NCBI RefSeq assembly: GCF_025869515.1
Contig: NZ_JAOZVR010000116.1
Coordinates: 50,121 to 114,120 of the forward strand
DNA from: Ferrovibrio sp.
GTDB lineage: Bacteria; Pseudomonadota; Alphaproteobacteria; Ferrovibrionales; Ferrovibrionaceae
Length of the DNA stretch: 64,000 nucleotides
Direction: 5' to 3'
The position numbers and the translations under genes were made by a program. A model generated the notes under the pieces. It worked only from the letters and a program-made list of their open reading frames with translations. It had not been told where the DNA came from and did no database searches. Shown one piece after another: positions 25,398 through 35,449 of the stretch; the stretch's first letter is position 1, and the number at the start of each line of letters is the position of its first letter.

Positions 25398-25425
25398 TTG
25401 ACTACGCGGGCTTCAGGACTAGTAT
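25398..25425 (+). promoter_or_regulatory. Sigma70-type promoter of sdhCDAB
   Basis: TTGACT (25398-25403), 16 bases, TAGTAT (25420-25425), about 104 bases before the sdhC ATG. No other good -35/-10 pair is visible in the 282-base gap between amt and sdhC. Confidence 0.45.
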
Positions 25426-25528
25426 CCGGCCTGCTTTCGGACGTCGACTCGGCCGTTTTCCCCTGCGCCGCCGGCGGACCGCCCCACCTCTATGCCCCAG
25501 GACCGCTCCAGGGGCGAAGGCGCACAAA

Positions 25529-25915
25529 ATGGCGAACGTCGAACGACCGCTCTCTCCGCATCTGCAGATTTACCGCTGGCCCGTCACCATGGCGACCTCG
25601 ATTCTGCACCGCGCCACCGGCTGCGGCCTGGCCGCCGGCACCGTGCTGCTGACCTGGTGGCTGGTCGCCGCTGCCGCCGGCCCGGACTATTACGCGATGG
25701 TGCAGGCCTGCCTCGGCTCCTGGCTCGGCCGCCTCGTCCTGTTCGGTTTCACCTGGGCGCTGTTCTACCACCTGCTGAGCGGCATCCGTCATCTGGTCTG
25801 GGATACCGGTCGCGGCTACAGCCTTGCGGTAGCCAACCGCGCCAGCTGGCTGGTCATCGGCGGCTCGGTGGTGCTCACCGTGCTGGCCTGGATTCTGGCC
25901 TACGCCTGGAAGTGA
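25529..25915 (+). CDS. sdhC: Succinate dehydrogenase cytochrome b556 subunit
   Basis: Membrane anchor of complex II (128 aa, three helices). Seen: the SdhC signature RPLSPHLQIYRWPVTMATSI with LHRATG at the quinone site, then FGFTWALFYHLLSGIRHLVW, whose His residues include the heme ligand, and a last helix LVIGGSVVLTVLAWILAYAW. The start at 25529 gives the family-standard N-terminus; a longer frame upstream has no support. First gene of sdhCDAB. Confidence 0.95.
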   Translation: MANVERPLSPHLQIYRWPVTMATSILHRATGCGLAAGTVLLTWWLVAAAAGPDYYAMVQACLGSWLGRLVLFGFTWALFYHLLSGIRHLVWDTGRGYSLAVANRASWLVIGGSVVLTVLAWILAYAWK

Positions 25916-25925
25916 GGAGCGCATC

Positions 25926-26321
25926 ATGAGCAATGCCAACAAACCGATGCGCAGCGCGCTCAAGAATGTCCGCGGCCTGGGTGCCGCCAAGGAAGGCGTG
26001 CAGCACTGGTGGCTGCAGCGCGTCACCGCAATGGCCATGATCCCGCTGCTGCTGGTCATGCTGGTCTGCCTGCTCAAGCTGGCGACCGGCGATCATGCCG
26101 CCGTCGCGGCCTCCTTCCGGCATCCGCTGTTCGCCCTCGTCGCCCTGCTCAGCATCCTGGCCGTCTTCTGGCATATGAAGCTGGGTCTGCAGGTGGTGAT
26201 CGAGGACTATGTCCACAGCGAGGGCCTGAAGATGGCCAGCCTGCTCGGCATCACCTTCGCCACCTTCATCCTCGGCGGCATCGCCGCCCTGTCGGTGCTC
26301 AAGCTGTTTTTCGGAGCCTAA
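25926..26321 (+). CDS. sdhD: Succinate dehydrogenase hydrophobic membrane anchor subunit
   Basis: Second membrane anchor of complex II (131 aa, three helices). Seen: [20 protein letters not shown] with the conserved S/G-HWW-QR quinone-site motif, [20 protein letters not shown], the heme-region [20 protein letters not shown] and a closing helix. Ten bases after sdhC and four before sdhA. Confidence 0.94.
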   Translation: MSNANKPMRSALKNVRGLGAAKEGVQHWWLQRVTAMAMIPLLLVMLVCLLKLATGDHAAVAASFRHPLFALVALLSILAVFWHMKLGLQVVIEDYVHSEGLKMASLLGITFATFILGGIAALSVLKLFFGA

Positions 26322-26325
26322 ACCC

Positions 26326-28113
26326 ATGCCCGCCAGCTATCAGGTTCACGACCACTATTACGATGTCGTCGTTGTCGGCGCCGGCGGCGCGGGCTTGCGC
26401 GCCACCATGGGCATGGCCGCTGCCGGGCTGAAGACTGCCTGCATCTCCAAGGTGTTCCCGACCCGCAGCCACACCGTGGCGGCGCAGGGCGGCATCTCGG
26501 CCGCCCTCGGCAACATGGGCGAGGACAACTGGCGCTGGCATATGTACGACACCGTCAAGGGCTCCGACTGGCTCGGCGACCAGGACGCGATCGAATACAT
26601 GTGCCGCGAGGCTGTGCCGGCCGTGGTCGAACTGGAGCATTTCGGCGTGCCGTTCAGCCGCACCCCGGAAGGCAAGATCTACCAGCGCGCCTTCGGCGGC
26701 ATGACCAAGAATTTCGGCGCCGAGCCGGCCCAGCGCACCTGCGCCGCCGCCGACCGCACCGGTCATGCGATGCTGCACACGCTGTACCAGCAGTCGCTGA
26801 AATACGACACCGAGTTCTTCATTGAATACTTCGCCCTCGACCTGATCATGGACGAGGACGGCGCCTGCCGCGGCGTGATGGCATGGAACCTGGCCGATGG
26901 CAGCATGCACCGCTTCCGCGCCCATATGGTGGTGCTGGCGACCGGCGGTTACGGCCGCGCCTATTTCAGCTGCACCTCGGCCCATACCTGCACCGGCGAC
27001 GGCGGCGGCATGGTGCTGCGCGCCGGCCTGCCGCTGCAGGACATGGAATTCGTGCAGTTCCATCCCACCGGCATTTACGGTTCGGGCTGCCTGATCACCG
27101 AAGGCGCGCGCGGCGAAGGCGGCTATGTCGTCAACTCGGCCGGCGAGCGTTTCATGGAACGTTATGCGCCATCGGCCAAGGACCTGGCCTCGCGCGACGT
27201 CGTCAGCCGCGCCATGACCATGGAAATCCGCGAAGGCCGCGGCGTGGGCAAGAACAAGGACCACATCTACCTGCACCTGGATCATCTCGATCCGAAGATC
27301 CTGCACGAGCGCCTGCCCGGCATCTCGGAAAGCGCCAAGATCTTTGCCGGCGTCGACGTGACCAAGCAGCCGATCCCGGTGCTGCCGACCGTGCATTACA
27401 ACATGGGCGGCATCCCGACGAACTATCACGGCGAGGTGCTGACCCTGAAGGACGGCAACCCGGACAGCGTTGTGCCCGGCCTGATGGCCGTTGGCGAAGC
27501 GGCCTGCGTGTCGGTGCATGGCGCCAACCGTCTGGGCTCCAACTCGCTGATCGATCTGGTGGTGTTCGGCCGCGCCGCTGCGATTCGCGCCGCCCAGGTA
27601 GTCGACAAGAACGCCAAGCATCGCGAAATCAAGGGCGCCGGCGACAACGCGCTGGCTCGCCTCGATCACTTCCGCAATGCCAAGGGCGGCAGTCCGACCG
27701 CGCAGATCCGCGACAAGATGCAGCGCACGATGCAGAACAACTGCGCCGTCTACCGCACTGGCGAGGTACTGAAGGAAGGCGTCAGCCTGATCGACGACGT
27801 TTACAAGATGATGCCGGATATCGGCGTGGCCGACCGCTCGCTGGTGTGGAATTCGGACCTGGTCGAAACGCTGGAACTCGACAACCTGGTGCGCCAGGCC
27901 GTCGTCACCATGCATTCGGCCGAGAACCGCAAGGAAAGCCGCGGCGCGCATGCCCGCGAGGACTATGCCGATCGCGACGACAAGGAGTGGATGAAGCACA
28001 CCCTGTCCTGGCTCGGCGACAAGGGTGGCGTCACCATCGACTACCGCCCGGTGCACACCTACACGCTGACCAACGAGGTCTCGTATATCGAGCCCAAGAA
28101 GCGCGTTTACTAA
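26326..28113 (+). CDS. sdhA: Succinate dehydrogenase flavoprotein subunit
   Basis: Catalytic subunit of complex II (595 aa), oxidising succinate to fumarate with covalent FAD. Seen: FAD loop [20 protein letters not shown], the FAD-linking His in [40 protein letters not shown], the active-site block [36 protein letters not shown] and the C-terminal [20 protein letters not shown]. Terminal half has [15 protein letters not shown]. Normal length. Confidence 0.98.
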   Translation: MPASYQVHDHYYDVVVVGAGGAGLRATMGMAAAGLKTACISKVFPTRSHTVAAQGGISAALGNMGEDNWRWHMYDTVKGSDWLGDQDAIEYMCREAVPAVVELEHFGVPFSRTPEGKIYQRAFGGMTKNFGAEPAQRTCAAADRTGHAMLHTLYQQSLKYDTEFFIEYFALDLIMDEDGACRGVMAWNLADGSMHRFRAHMVVLATGGYGRAYFSCTSAHTCTGDGGGMVLRAGLPLQDMEFVQFHPTGIYGSGCLITEGARGEGGYVVNSAGERFMERYAPSAKDLASRDVVSRAMTMEIREGRGVGKNKDHIYLHLDHLDPKILHERLPGISESAKIFAGVDVTKQPIPVLPTVHYNMGGIPTNYHGEVLTLKDGNPDSVVPGLMAVGEAACVSVHGANRLGSNSLIDLVVFGRAAAIRAAQVVDKNAKHREIKGAGDNALARLDHFRNAKGGSPTAQIRDKMQRTMQNNCAVYRTGEVLKEGVSLIDDVYKMMPDIGVADRSLVWNSDLVETLELDNLVRQAVVTMHSAENRKESRGAHAREDYADRDDKEWMKHTLSWLGDKGGVTIDYRPVHTYTLTNEVSYIEPKKRVY

Positions 28114-28134
28114 GGAAGCAAGGATACCTCCCCC

Positions 28135-28926
28135 ATGGCTGAGTTCGCGCTGCCGAAGAATTCGAAGATCACCGAAGGCAAGACCTGGGCCTTGCCGCCG
28201 GCCAAGCCGGGCGAGGAGCGCCAGGTCCGCAAGTTCCGCGTCTATCGCTGGAACCAGGATGACGGCAAGACCCCGCAGGTCGACACCTACGAAGTCGACA
28301 TGAACGACTGCGGCCCGATGGTTCTCGATGCGCTGATCAAGATCAAGAACGAGGTCGACCCGTCGCTGACCTTCCGCCGCTCCTGCCGCGAGGGTGTCTG
28401 CGGCTCCTGCGCCATGAACATCGACGGCGGCAACACGCTGGCCTGCACCAAGGCCTGCGAGGACATCGACGGTGACGTGAAGATTTACCCGCTGCCGCAT
28501 ATGCCGGTGATCAAGGACCTGGTCCCCGACCTGTCCAACTTCTATGCCCAGTATGCCTCGATCAAGCCGTGGATGCAGACCCAGAGCCCGGCGCCCGCGC
28601 GCGAACGCCTGCAGTCGGCCGACGACCGCAAGAAGCTCGACGGTCTCTATGAGTGCATTCTCTGCGCCTGCTGCTCGACCTCCTGCCCGAGCTACTGGTG
28701 GAATTCCGATCGTTATCTCGGCCCCGCAGTCCTGCTGCAGGCCTATCGCTGGATCGCCGACAGCCGCGATGAGATGACCGGAGAGCGACTGGATAATCTT
28801 GAAGACCCGTTCCGGCTGTACCGCTGCCACACGATCATGAACTGCGCGCAGACCTGCCCCAAGGGGCTGAACCCGGCGCAGGCCATCGGCGAAATCAAGA
28901 AGCTGATGGTGGAACGCCGCGGCTGA
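28135..28926 (+). CDS. sdhB: Succinate dehydrogenase iron-sulfur subunit
   Basis: Electron-transfer subunit of complex II (263 aa). Seen: [2Fe-2S] ligands in [20 protein letters not shown] and LACTKAC, then ligands of the [4Fe-4S] and [3Fe-4S] clusters in [18 protein letters not shown] and [20 protein letters not shown]. Last gene of sdhCDAB. No clear intrinsic terminator is visible in the 114 bases before the pentapeptide gene. Confidence 0.98.
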   Translation: MAEFALPKNSKITEGKTWALPPAKPGEERQVRKFRVYRWNQDDGKTPQVDTYEVDMNDCGPMVLDALIKIKNEVDPSLTFRRSCREGVCGSCAMNIDGGNTLACTKACEDIDGDVKIYPLPHMPVIKDLVPDLSNFYAQYASIKPWMQTQSPAPARERLQSADDRKKLDGLYECILCACCSTSCPSYWWNSDRYLGPAVLLQAYRWIADSRDEMTGERLDNLEDPFRLYRCHTIMNCAQTCPKGLNPAQAIGEIKKLMVERRG

Positions 28927-29040
28927 TCTGCTAGACTAAAGACCAAACAGGGGGCAAACGGCTGGATCGGTAAAGCCGGTCCGCGTTACACTCGCGGCCG
29001 AATCTTCTGTAGGTATGTTTAGGCAAGGCCGCTGAGCGTT

Positions 29041-30390
29041 ATGGGCGATTTTACCCGCGGGGCTCCCGCGCATCTGACCAAGGTTGGCGCTGAAAAGCTG
29101 CGCGATGTATTGCGTGAGCATGAAGCCCATCTCGCCGGCAAGCCTGGCGCCCAGCCTGCCACTCTCGCCTTCACCGACCTGTCGGATGCCGATCTGACCG
29201 GGGCCAATCTTACCCTGGCCGATCTGACCGGCGCCCGGCTGCATCGCGCCCGCCTCGATGGCGCCCGGCTGTCCATGTCGAAATGCGGCGGATCGGATTT
29301 CCGCAATGCCACACTGGATGGCGCCGACATGCGCTGGGCCGATTTGCGCGGCGCCTGCCTGCGTGCCGCCGGCCTGAATGACGCCAACATGTCCGAATCG
29401 AACGGCGCCGAAGCGCTCGCCCCGGTCTACGACGCCGATGGCCGAATCGCCGAAAGCGGCCCGACCAAACGGGCGATCGATCTTTCCGGTGCCTCGGCGC
29501 AGCGTGCCGACCTGACCGGCGCGCAACTGCCCAAGGCCTTTGCGCTCCATGCCGACTTCGCCGACGCCAACCTGGACGACAGCAACCTGCGCGGCGCCGA
29601 CCTGCGCAAGGCGCAGATGACCTCGGCCCGACTGGAAGGTGCCGACCTGCAGCAGTCCGATTTCTCCGGCGCCAATTTGTCCGGCGCAAGCCTGTCGGGG
29701 GCCCAGCTCGGCGGCGCCAATTTCGCCGGCGCCGATCTGCGCGGCGCCATCGTCGATGCCGGCAGCCGCAGCCTGCCGGAACTGGCCGCGGCGATTTTCG
29801 CTGCCGCCTCGCGCCATGCCGATGCCGATCTGGCCGAAGTGCTGAAGCAGCACGAACTCTGGGTGCATTCCGAAGGCCGCCAGGGCCTGCGCGCCGATCT
29901 GAGCGATTTCGATTTCTCCGGCCGCGACCTGCGCGGCATCAACCTGATGGGCGCGCTGCTGGAACGCGCACGCTTTTCCAAGGCGACGCTGACCAACGCC
30001 AATCTGGCGCTGGCCAGGCTGAATTTCGCCGACCTGCGCGACGCCGATCTGGTCAAGGCCAACCTGCGCGGCGCCAGCCTGGCACGCAGCACACTGGATG
30101 GCGCCAACCTGACCGAAGCCAATCTCGCCGCGATCAAGGACGATGCGCCGCATGCGCGCGCCGCCCGCACCAATCTGGGCGCCGCCAAGCTCAAACGTGC
30201 CATCCTGGTCGGTGCGAATCTGAGCGGCGCCAGCCTGGTGGCCGCCGATCTGCGCGATGCCAACCTGAGCGGGGCCGACCTGACCGGCGCCGACCTGACC
30301 GATGGGCGTTTCGCCGGCGCCCTGCTGGCCGGTGCCAGCTTCACCAACGCGCGACTGGATCGCGCCCGAGACCTGCTGCTGCCCAATTAA
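29041..30390 (+). CDS. Pentapeptide-repeat protein
   Basis: A 449-aa protein dominated by A(D/N)LxG five-residue repeats that form a right-handed quadrilateral beta-helix. Seen: a first repeat block at about 50-110, a linker, a second block at about 150-240 (ADLQQSDFSGANLSGASLSG), a helical insert with VLKQHELWVHSEGRQGLRAD, and a third block to the C-terminus (ANLSGADLTGADLTDGRFAG). The HELWVxSxGxxGxRADL insert is typical of a widespread alphaproteobacterial subfamily of unknown function. No signal peptide or membrane segment. Single gene between sdhB and zapE. Confidence 0.88.
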   Translation: MGDFTRGAPAHLTKVGAEKLRDVLREHEAHLAGKPGAQPATLAFTDLSDADLTGANLTLADLTGARLHRARLDGARLSMSKCGGSDFRNATLDGADMRWADLRGACLRAAGLNDANMSESNGAEALAPVYDADGRIAESGPTKRAIDLSGASAQRADLTGAQLPKAFALHADFADANLDDSNLRGADLRKAQMTSARLEGADLQQSDFSGANLSGASLSGAQLGGANFAGADLRGAIVDAGSRSLPELAAAIFAAASRHADADLAEVLKQHELWVHSEGRQGLRADLSDFDFSGRDLRGINLMGALLERARFSKATLTNANLALARLNFADLRDADLVKANLRGASLARSTLDGANLTEANLAAIKDDAPHARAARTNLGAAKLKRAILVGANLSGASLVAADLRDANLSGADLTGADLTDGRFAGALLAGASFTNARLDRARDLLLPN

Positions 30391-30400
30391 CGTTAATTGG
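30383..30400. other. Perfect 18-bp palindrome at the pentapeptide gene stop
   Basis: CCAATTAAC-GTTAATTGG, a gap-free palindrome containing the TAA stop, between the convergent pentapeptide and zapE genes. With no loop it is a poor RNA hairpin, so it may be a protein site or chance. Confidence 0.5.
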
Positions 30401-30412
30401 TTCGCGCCGCGT

Positions 30413-31543
30413 CTATCCGCCGATATGCGGCAGGGCACGATACTCCTCGCTCTGCATCTCATTCAGCCGCGACACGCAGCGCTGGAACTCGAAGGCGCCT
30501 TCGCCCTCCGGATACAGCGTTTCCGGTGGCGCATCGGCGGTCGCCAGCAGCTTCGCCTTTGCCTCATACAGCGTATCGACCAGGGTGACGAAACGCTTGG
30601 CCTCGTTGCGCTTGGCCGGGCTGAGCGTCGGGATGCCGTCGATCATCACGGTGTGGAAACTGCGCGCGATGGCGAGGAAATCGGCCGGGCCGAGCGGCTG
30701 TTCGCAGAGCTCGCCGAAGCTGAAACGCGCCACACCGCGCGCCTGCAACGGCACCATCAGCTTGCGGCCCAGCAATTCGATCTCGGCCGCTTCGCCCTCG
30801 GCATCGTCGGTCAGCAGATTCCAGGCATGGTCCAGCGCCAGCGTCGACTTGGCACTGAGCGGGCTGAACCACACCGGCGATTTGGCGATGCGCTGCAGGC
30901 GATAGTCGCGGCTGGCTGCCAGATGCAGCACATCCAGCTTCTCCTTGAACAGCGCGATGAAGGGCAGGAAAAGCTGGCGGTTGATGCCGCTTTTGTAAAG
31001 GTCATCAGGATGGCGGTTCGAGGTCGCCACCACCACCACGCCGCGCTCGAACAGCTTTTCGAACAACCGGCCGAGGATCATCGCATCGGCCACATCGCTG
31101 ACCTGCATCTCGTCGAAGCAGAGCAGCCAGGCTGACTTCGCGATCTTTTTCGCCGTCGGCTTGATCGGATCGTCGCCGCCGGCCTTTTTCTCGGCATCCT
31201 CTGCCGGTAGCTGGCGATAGCGGTAGATCTCGGCATGCACCTCCTGCATGAAGGCATGGAAGTGCACCCGGCGCTTCTTCTCCACCGGTGCCTTGTCGAA
31301 GAACAGGTCCATCAGCATGGACTTGCCGCGGCCGACATCGCCGTAGATATAGAGCCCCTGCGGTGCCGGCTCGCGCTTGCGGCCGAAACTCAGTTTCTGC
31401 AGCCAGGTATCCTCGGTGCCGGGCTGGTATTGCACCAGCCGCCGGCTCAGCAGTTCCAGCTTTTCGGCCGCCAGTGCCTGGGCCTGGTCTTCCGCCAGAT
31501 GGCCGGCGCTGAGCCGGGCGCGATAGTCTTCGAGGATGGACAT
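30413..31543 (-). CDS. zapE: Cell division protein ZapE (AFG1-like ATPase)
   Basis: A 376-aa AFG1-type P-loop ATPase that associates with the Z ring in gamma-proteobacteria. Seen: PQGLYIYGDVGRGKSMLMDL with Walker A (GDVGRGKS, residues 68-75), FFDKAPVEKKRRVHFHAFMQ, Walker B WLLCFDEMQVSDVADAM, sensor region VVVVATSNRHPDDLY and the conserved RFSFGELCEQPLGPADFLAI. Normal length. It is downstream of mmsA on the same strand but separated by a terminator. In other alphaproteobacteria the gene often lies near sdh/mdh genes, as here. Confidence 0.93.
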   Translation of the reverse strand: MSILEDYRARLSAGHLAEDQAQALAAEKLELLSRRLVQYQPGTEDTWLQKLSFGRKREPAPQGLYIYGDVGRGKSMLMDLFFDKAPVEKKRRVHFHAFMQEVHAEIYRYRQLPAEDAEKKAGGDDPIKPTAKKIAKSAWLLCFDEMQVSDVADAMILGRLFEKLFERGVVVVATSNRHPDDLYKSGINRQLFLPFIALFKEKLDVLHLAASRDYRLQRIAKSPVWFSPLSAKSTLALDHAWNLLTDDAEGEAAEIELLGRKLMVPLQARGVARFSFGELCEQPLGPADFLAIARSFHTVMIDGIPTLSPAKRNEAKRFVTLVDTLYEAKAKLLATADAPPETLYPEGEGAFEFQRCVSRLNEMQSEEYRALPHIGG

Positions 31544-31570
31544 CTTGTCTTTAAAGCAGATTGGCAGCCT

Positions 31571-31609
31571 GTTTAAAACAAAACGGGCGGCAGAGTCATC
31601 TGCCGCCCG
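31571..31609 (-). terminator. Rho-independent terminator after mmsA
   Basis: Read on the minus strand: perfect 11-bp arms CGGGCGGCAGA and TCTGCCGCCCG with a TGAC loop, followed by TTTTGTTTT. It lies 22 bases after the mmsA stop. Confidence 0.88.
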
Positions 31610-31630
31610 CCCTGATCGGCTATCGCCGGA

Positions 31631-33130
31631 TCACTTCATGGTCGGAATGTTGAATTCCGCACCCGATCGGATGCCGGTCGGCCAGCGCGCCGTCACCGTC
31701 TTGATCTTGGTGTAGAATTTCACACCCTCCGGACCGTGCTGGTTGGTGTCGCCGAAGGCCGATTTCTTCCAGCCGCCGAAGGTGTGGAAAGCGAGCGGCA
31801 CCGGGATCGGCACGTTGATGCCGACCATGCCGACCTGCACTCTGGCGGCGAAGTCGCGGGCGGCATCGCCATCGCGGGTGAAGATCGCCACGCCGTTGCC
31901 GAATTCATGTTCGGTCGGCAGCTTCGCCGCTTCCTCGAAGCTGTTGGCGCGCACCACGCTGAGCACCGGCCCGAATATCTCTTCCTTGTAGATGCGCATG
32001 TCCGGCGTCACGTTGTCGAACAGGCAGCCGCCCATGAAATAACCACCTTCATAGCCCTGCAGCTTCATCCCGCGGCCGTCGACCACCAGTTTGGCGCCTT
32101 CCGCGGCACCGGTATCGACATAACCCTTCACCTTGGCGAGATGCTCCTTGGTCACCAGCGGACCCATCTCGGAATCCTTGTCGGTGCTGGGGCCTACTTT
32201 CAGCGCACGCACACGCGGCGCCAGCGCCTCGACCAACCTGTCGGCCGTGCTCTTGCCGACCGGCACGGCAACCGAAACCGCCATGCAGCGTTCGCCAGCC
32301 GAACCGTAGCCGGCACCGATCAGGGCATCCACGGCCTGGTCCATATCGGCATCGGGCATGATGATCATGTGGTTCTTGGCACCGCCCATGGCCTGCACCC
32401 GCTTGCCGTGCGCCGCCGCGGTGGCATAGACATATTGCGCGATCGGCGTCGAGCCGACGAAGCTGACCGCCTGAATGCGCGGATCGGCCAGCAGCGTGTC
32501 GACCGCTTCCTTGTCGCCGATCACGCAGTTCAGCACGCCCGCAGGCGCCCCGGCCTCCAGCATCAGTTCAGCCAGCCGCAGCGGGCAGGACGGGTCCTTT
32601 TCGCTCGGCTTCAGCACGAAGGTGTTGCCGGCGGCAATCGCCACGGCAAACATCCACATCGGCACCATGGCCGGGAAATTGAACGGCGTGATGCCGGTGA
32701 CGACGCCGAGCGGCTGGCGCATCGAATAGACATCGATGCCGCGCGCCACGCTGTCGGAGTATTCGCCTTTCAGCAGATGCGGAATGCCGCAGGCGAATTC
32801 CACCACTTCCAGGCCGCGCTGCAGCGAGCCCTTGGCATCCGACACCACCTTGCCATGCTCGTTGGCGATCAGCAGGGCGATTTCGTCGGCATGCTTTTCG
32901 CACAGCTCCTTGAACTTGAACATCACGCGGGCGCGCACCATCGGCGAGGTGGCACTCCATTCGACGAAAGCCTTCTGGCTGTCGGCAATCGCCGCCTCGA
33001 CCTCAGCCCGGGTGGCCAGCGGCGACTTCGCGGCGACTTCGCCGGTGCTCGGATTGTAGACATCGAGGAACCGGCCCGACTTGCCGGGCACTTTCTTGCC
33101 GCCGATGAAATGATGCAGCTCTTTCGCCAT
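31631..33130 (-). CDS. mmsA: CoA-acylating methylmalonate-semialdehyde dehydrogenase
   Basis: A 499-aa aldehyde dehydrogenase that converts (methyl)malonate semialdehyde to propionyl-CoA or acetyl-CoA in valine and inositol catabolism. Seen: [100 protein letters not shown], and the catalytic Cys282 in [11 protein letters not shown]. These are diagnostic of MmsA/IolA. A TetR gene with a double operator diverges 186 bases away and may regulate it. Confidence 0.94.
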   Translation of the reverse strand: MAKELHHFIGGKKVPGKSGRFLDVYNPSTGEVAAKSPLATRAEVEAAIADSQKAFVEWSATSPMVRARVMFKFKELCEKHADEIALLIANEHGKVVSDAKGSLQRGLEVVEFACGIPHLLKGEYSDSVARGIDVYSMRQPLGVVTGITPFNFPAMVPMWMFAVAIAAGNTFVLKPSEKDPSCPLRLAELMLEAGAPAGVLNCVIGDKEAVDTLLADPRIQAVSFVGSTPIAQYVYATAAAHGKRVQAMGGAKNHMIIMPDADMDQAVDALIGAGYGSAGERCMAVSVAVPVGKSTADRLVEALAPRVRALKVGPSTDKDSEMGPLVTKEHLAKVKGYVDTGAAEGAKLVVDGRGMKLQGYEGGYFMGGCLFDNVTPDMRIYKEEIFGPVLSVVRANSFEEAAKLPTEHEFGNGVAIFTRDGDAARDFAARVQVGMVGINVPIPVPLAFHTFGGWKKSAFGDTNQHGPEGVKFYTKIKTVTARWPTGIRSGAEFNIPTMK

Positions 33131-33265
33131 GATTCACTCCCCAGAAGCGGCGCCGGATGCGAGGCGGCGCCGCGAAAAACGATGCAGGACCCGCGACTCT
33201 AAAGCCCCGGACGGCGGTGGCAAGAGCCGGCAGGTTCGGATCGGGTGGTGGCAATCGGCGCCATT

Positions 33266-33293
33266 TAGAATTTTATTCTAGAATTTTATTCTA
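33266..33293. promoter_or_regulatory. Double TetR-type operator
   Basis: Two copies of the 15-bp palindrome TAGAAT-TTT-ATTCTA, at 33266-33280 and 33279-33293, overlapping by the shared TA. It ends 23 bases before the TetR ATG, so autorepression is likely. Control of mmsA, 136 bases away on the other side, is possible. Confidence 0.65.
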
Positions 33294-33316
33294 ATCGGCG
33301 CTATAACCGCCGGGCC

Positions 33317-34006
33317 ATGACCAAGCCCCTGCGCAAGCCGGCCAGAACCGATCCCGCCGCCGCCCGTGACACAGTCGCCCGTGACATAGCCACCGGCGCC
33401 GGCACTCGCCAGCGTGCGCTGATTGCGGCGCTGGCCCTGTTCGACACACAGGGCGTGGATGCCACCACCATCGAGCAGGTGCGCGATGCGGCCGATATCT
33501 CGATCGGCAGCCTGTATCACCATTTTCGCAGCCGCGAGGGTCTGGTCGGCGCGCTGTATGAGGATCTGCTGGAGCGCTATCGCGCGGTGCTGGCGGCCGA
33601 ACTGGCACGCCATGACACCACCCGCGCCCTGCTGGATGCTTTCGTGGCCACGCATATCGACTGGTCGGTGCGCAACCCGGCCGCGGCGCGTTTTCTGGCC
33701 GAGCATCGCCATCATCCCGCGCTGCAGGCGGCGGAATCCCGCCTGCAGCACGGCACGACGGATTTCCTGCACCCGCTGCTGCTGCGGCTCAGGCCGGCGA
33801 TGACCGCCGGCATCCTCAGGCCGCTGCCGCCCGAACTGCTGCTCAGCCTGGTGATCGGCCCGGTGCAGACCTGGCTGCGCATGCAGCGCGCCGGCCACAC
33901 CAGCCTCAAACCCGCCGGAGCGGCGCAAAAACTCTCCGACCTGATCTGGGATGCCATCGCCGTGCCGGTGGTGATCCGCAAAGCCACCGCAAGGACTGCA
34001 AAATGA
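33317..34006 (+). CDS. TetR/AcrR-family transcriptional regulator
   Basis: A 229-aa TetR regulator. Seen: HTH in ALIAALALFDTQGVDATTIE, QVRDAADISIGSLYHHFRSR and EGLVGALYEDLLERY; a C-terminal ligand-binding region with FLAEHRHHPALQAAESRLQ. It overlaps the following DUF4442 gene by four bases (ATGA). The double palindrome upstream suggests autoregulation. A link to acyl-CoA metabolism is plausible from its hot-dog partner and divergent mmsA, but this is inferred. Confidence 0.86.
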   Translation: MTKPLRKPARTDPAAARDTVARDIATGAGTRQRALIAALALFDTQGVDATTIEQVRDAADISIGSLYHHFRSREGLVGALYEDLLERYRAVLAAELARHDTTRALLDAFVATHIDWSVRNPAAARFLAEHRHHPALQAAESRLQHGTTDFLHPLLLRLRPAMTAGILRPLPPELLLSLVIGPVQTWLRMQRAGHTSLKPAGAAQKLSDLIWDAIAVPVVIRKATARTAK

Positions 34007-34503
34007 GCACCATCACCCTTCACGACCCCACCGCGCCGACGGCGCAGCCCGCCGTCCTGCGCCAGTGGGCAGGCCTCAATCGCCTGCCTTTCGGCCGCCG
34101 GCTGTTCAGCTGGCTGGTCGGGGTCACCGTGCCCTATGCCGGCAGTATCGGCGCCCGGGTGCTGACCCTTGGCCCGGGTTTTGCCGAGGCACGCATGGCC
34201 GACCGGCGCCGCGTGCGCAACCATCTGCGCTCGCTGCATGCCGTGGCGCTGACCAACCTGGCCGAACTGACGGCGAACCTGGCGCTGATGAGCCGCCAGC
34301 CGCCGAAAGGCACGCGCTGGATCGTCACCGGCTTCGACAGCGACTATCTGAAGAAGGCGCGCGGGCCGATCACGGCGTGTTGCACGATGCCGGAACTGGA
34401 CTGGTCCCGCGCGCAGCCGATCGACGGCCTGGTCGAATTGCGCGATGCCGCCGGCGAACTGGTGATGGCGGCCCGGCCGCGCTGGCGCATCGGGCCTGCC
34501 TGA
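34003..34503 (+). CDS. DUF4442 hot-dog fold protein (thioesterase-like)
   Basis: A 166-aa hot-dog fold protein of the DUF4442 type. Seen: LPFGRRLFSWLVGVTVPYAG, ARVLTLGPGFAEARMADRRR, RNHLRSLHAVALTNLAELTA (the helix with the H-x3-L-x2-LAE core typical of the family) and LKKARGPITACCTMPELDW. Relatives are thought to act on acyl-CoA thioesters; no activity is known here. It is translationally coupled to the TetR gene. Confidence 0.78.
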   Translation: MSTITLHDPTAPTAQPAVLRQWAGLNRLPFGRRLFSWLVGVTVPYAGSIGARVLTLGPGFAEARMADRRRVRNHLRSLHAVALTNLAELTANLALMSRQPPKGTRWIVTGFDSDYLKKARGPITACCTMPELDWSRAQPIDGLVELRDAAGELVMAARPRWRIGPA

Positions 34504-34720
34504 GACGTGAGGCCGGACTTTTTGCTAAAGCCGGACTGAACGTCAACTGAACCCCGTGCATTCCGTTCCATCAGGTCTCCATCAATCCCGACGATGCGTC
34601 ACCATCGCGGCGTTGTCACAGAATAGCACCGGGCCCGCCACTGTGAATCGGTGCGGACGATCGCCATCTCTCCGGTAACAGGCCTGTCAGGTCTGTAAAT
34701 CCAATTTTTCCCGGAGACAT

Positions 34721-35299
34721 ATGATGAAACAGATTTATTCATTCGCACTGCTCGGTGCCACCGCCCTGATCGCCGGCACCTTCGCTATCACGCCGGTCCT
34801 GGCGCAGACCACGGCCTACCCTGCGCCGCGCGTCGACCGTGTCGTCTATGCGCAGCCGATGACCGCCGCCGGCTATGTTTACAGCGCGCAATCGTCCGAT
34901 CTCTACGAATACGAGATCAGCAAGATCGGCGTCGAGCGCGCGCAGAACGAACAGGTTCGCCTGTTCGCCCAGCAGGTGCTGAACGATCACGGCGCGGCAA
35001 TGTCCAGGATCAATGTCGCCGCGCAGCAGGCCGGCGTGTCGCCGACTGTGGGGATTCTGTCCGCACCGCAGGTTGCCAAACTGGATGAGCTACGGAAGAT
35101 GTCGACCTCAGGCTTCGACAAGCTCTACGCCCGGACCCAGATGGAGTCGCATGAGACAGCCCTGGCGCTGCATCGCGGCTACAGTCAGGGCGGCGATCAG
35201 TCGATGATGCGCGGCACCTCGTCCGAAATGGCGACGGTGACCGAGAAGCATATTGCCGCCGGCCTCAAGATCTCCACGCTGCTGGCCAGCGAAACCTAA
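34721..35299 (+). CDS. Exported DUF4142 protein (first paralogue)
   Basis: A 192-aa protein with a signal peptide (IYSFALLGATALIAGTFAIT, cleavage expected after VLAQ near residue 29). A DUF4142 domain follows: SAQSSDLYEYEISKIGVERA, QNEQVRLFAQQVLNDHGAAM, LRKMSTSGFDKLYARTQMES and HETALALHRGYSQGGDQSMM. DUF4142 is a four-helix ferritin-like bundle found in periplasmic proteins linked to stress; function unknown. GGAG precedes the ATG (ATGATG). It has its own terminator and a paralogue 209 bases downstream. Confidence 0.82.
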   Translation: MMKQIYSFALLGATALIAGTFAITPVLAQTTAYPAPRVDRVVYAQPMTAAGYVYSAQSSDLYEYEISKIGVERAQNEQVRLFAQQVLNDHGAAMSRINVAAQQAGVSPTVGILSAPQVAKLDELRKMSTSGFDKLYARTQMESHETALALHRGYSQGGDQSMMRGTSSEMATVTEKHIAAGLKISTLLASET

Positions 35300-35325
35300 A
35301 ACGTCTTTCCATCACGGTCAGGCAT

Positions 35326-35363
35326 ACCGCCTCCGCCAGTCTTTGGCGGGGGCGGTTTTTTTT
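35326..35363 (+). terminator. Rho-independent terminator after the first DUF4142 gene
   Basis: Arms ACCGCCtCCGCCA and TGGCGGgGGCGGT with a short loop, followed by eight T. Confidence 0.9.
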
Positions 35364-35449
35364 ATGTTACCGGGCAGCGACACAGAGCGCCTTCAGCAGG
35401 GTCGGCCGCGCGCATCTCCCGGCGCAAGCTATGCCATGGACACTCGCCC

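Noticed and set aside
26299..28830. Open frame of 843 codons on the minus strand
   Set aside because: It is exactly antisense to sdhA and sdhB. Long antisense frames are expected in GC-rich genes, and the composition (Gly/Ala/His/Arg-rich with no domains) is that of a shadow.
28936..30462. Open frame of 508 codons with AQIG-like repeats on the minus strand
   Set aside because: It is the complement of the pentapeptide-repeat gene; the apparent repeats mirror the A(D/N)LxG codons.
34504..34720. Search for a small RNA or EcfG promoter before the first DUF4142 gene
   Set aside because: Only a short direct repeat (GCCGGACT) and no GGAAC with proper spacing to GTT; nothing that supports a feature.
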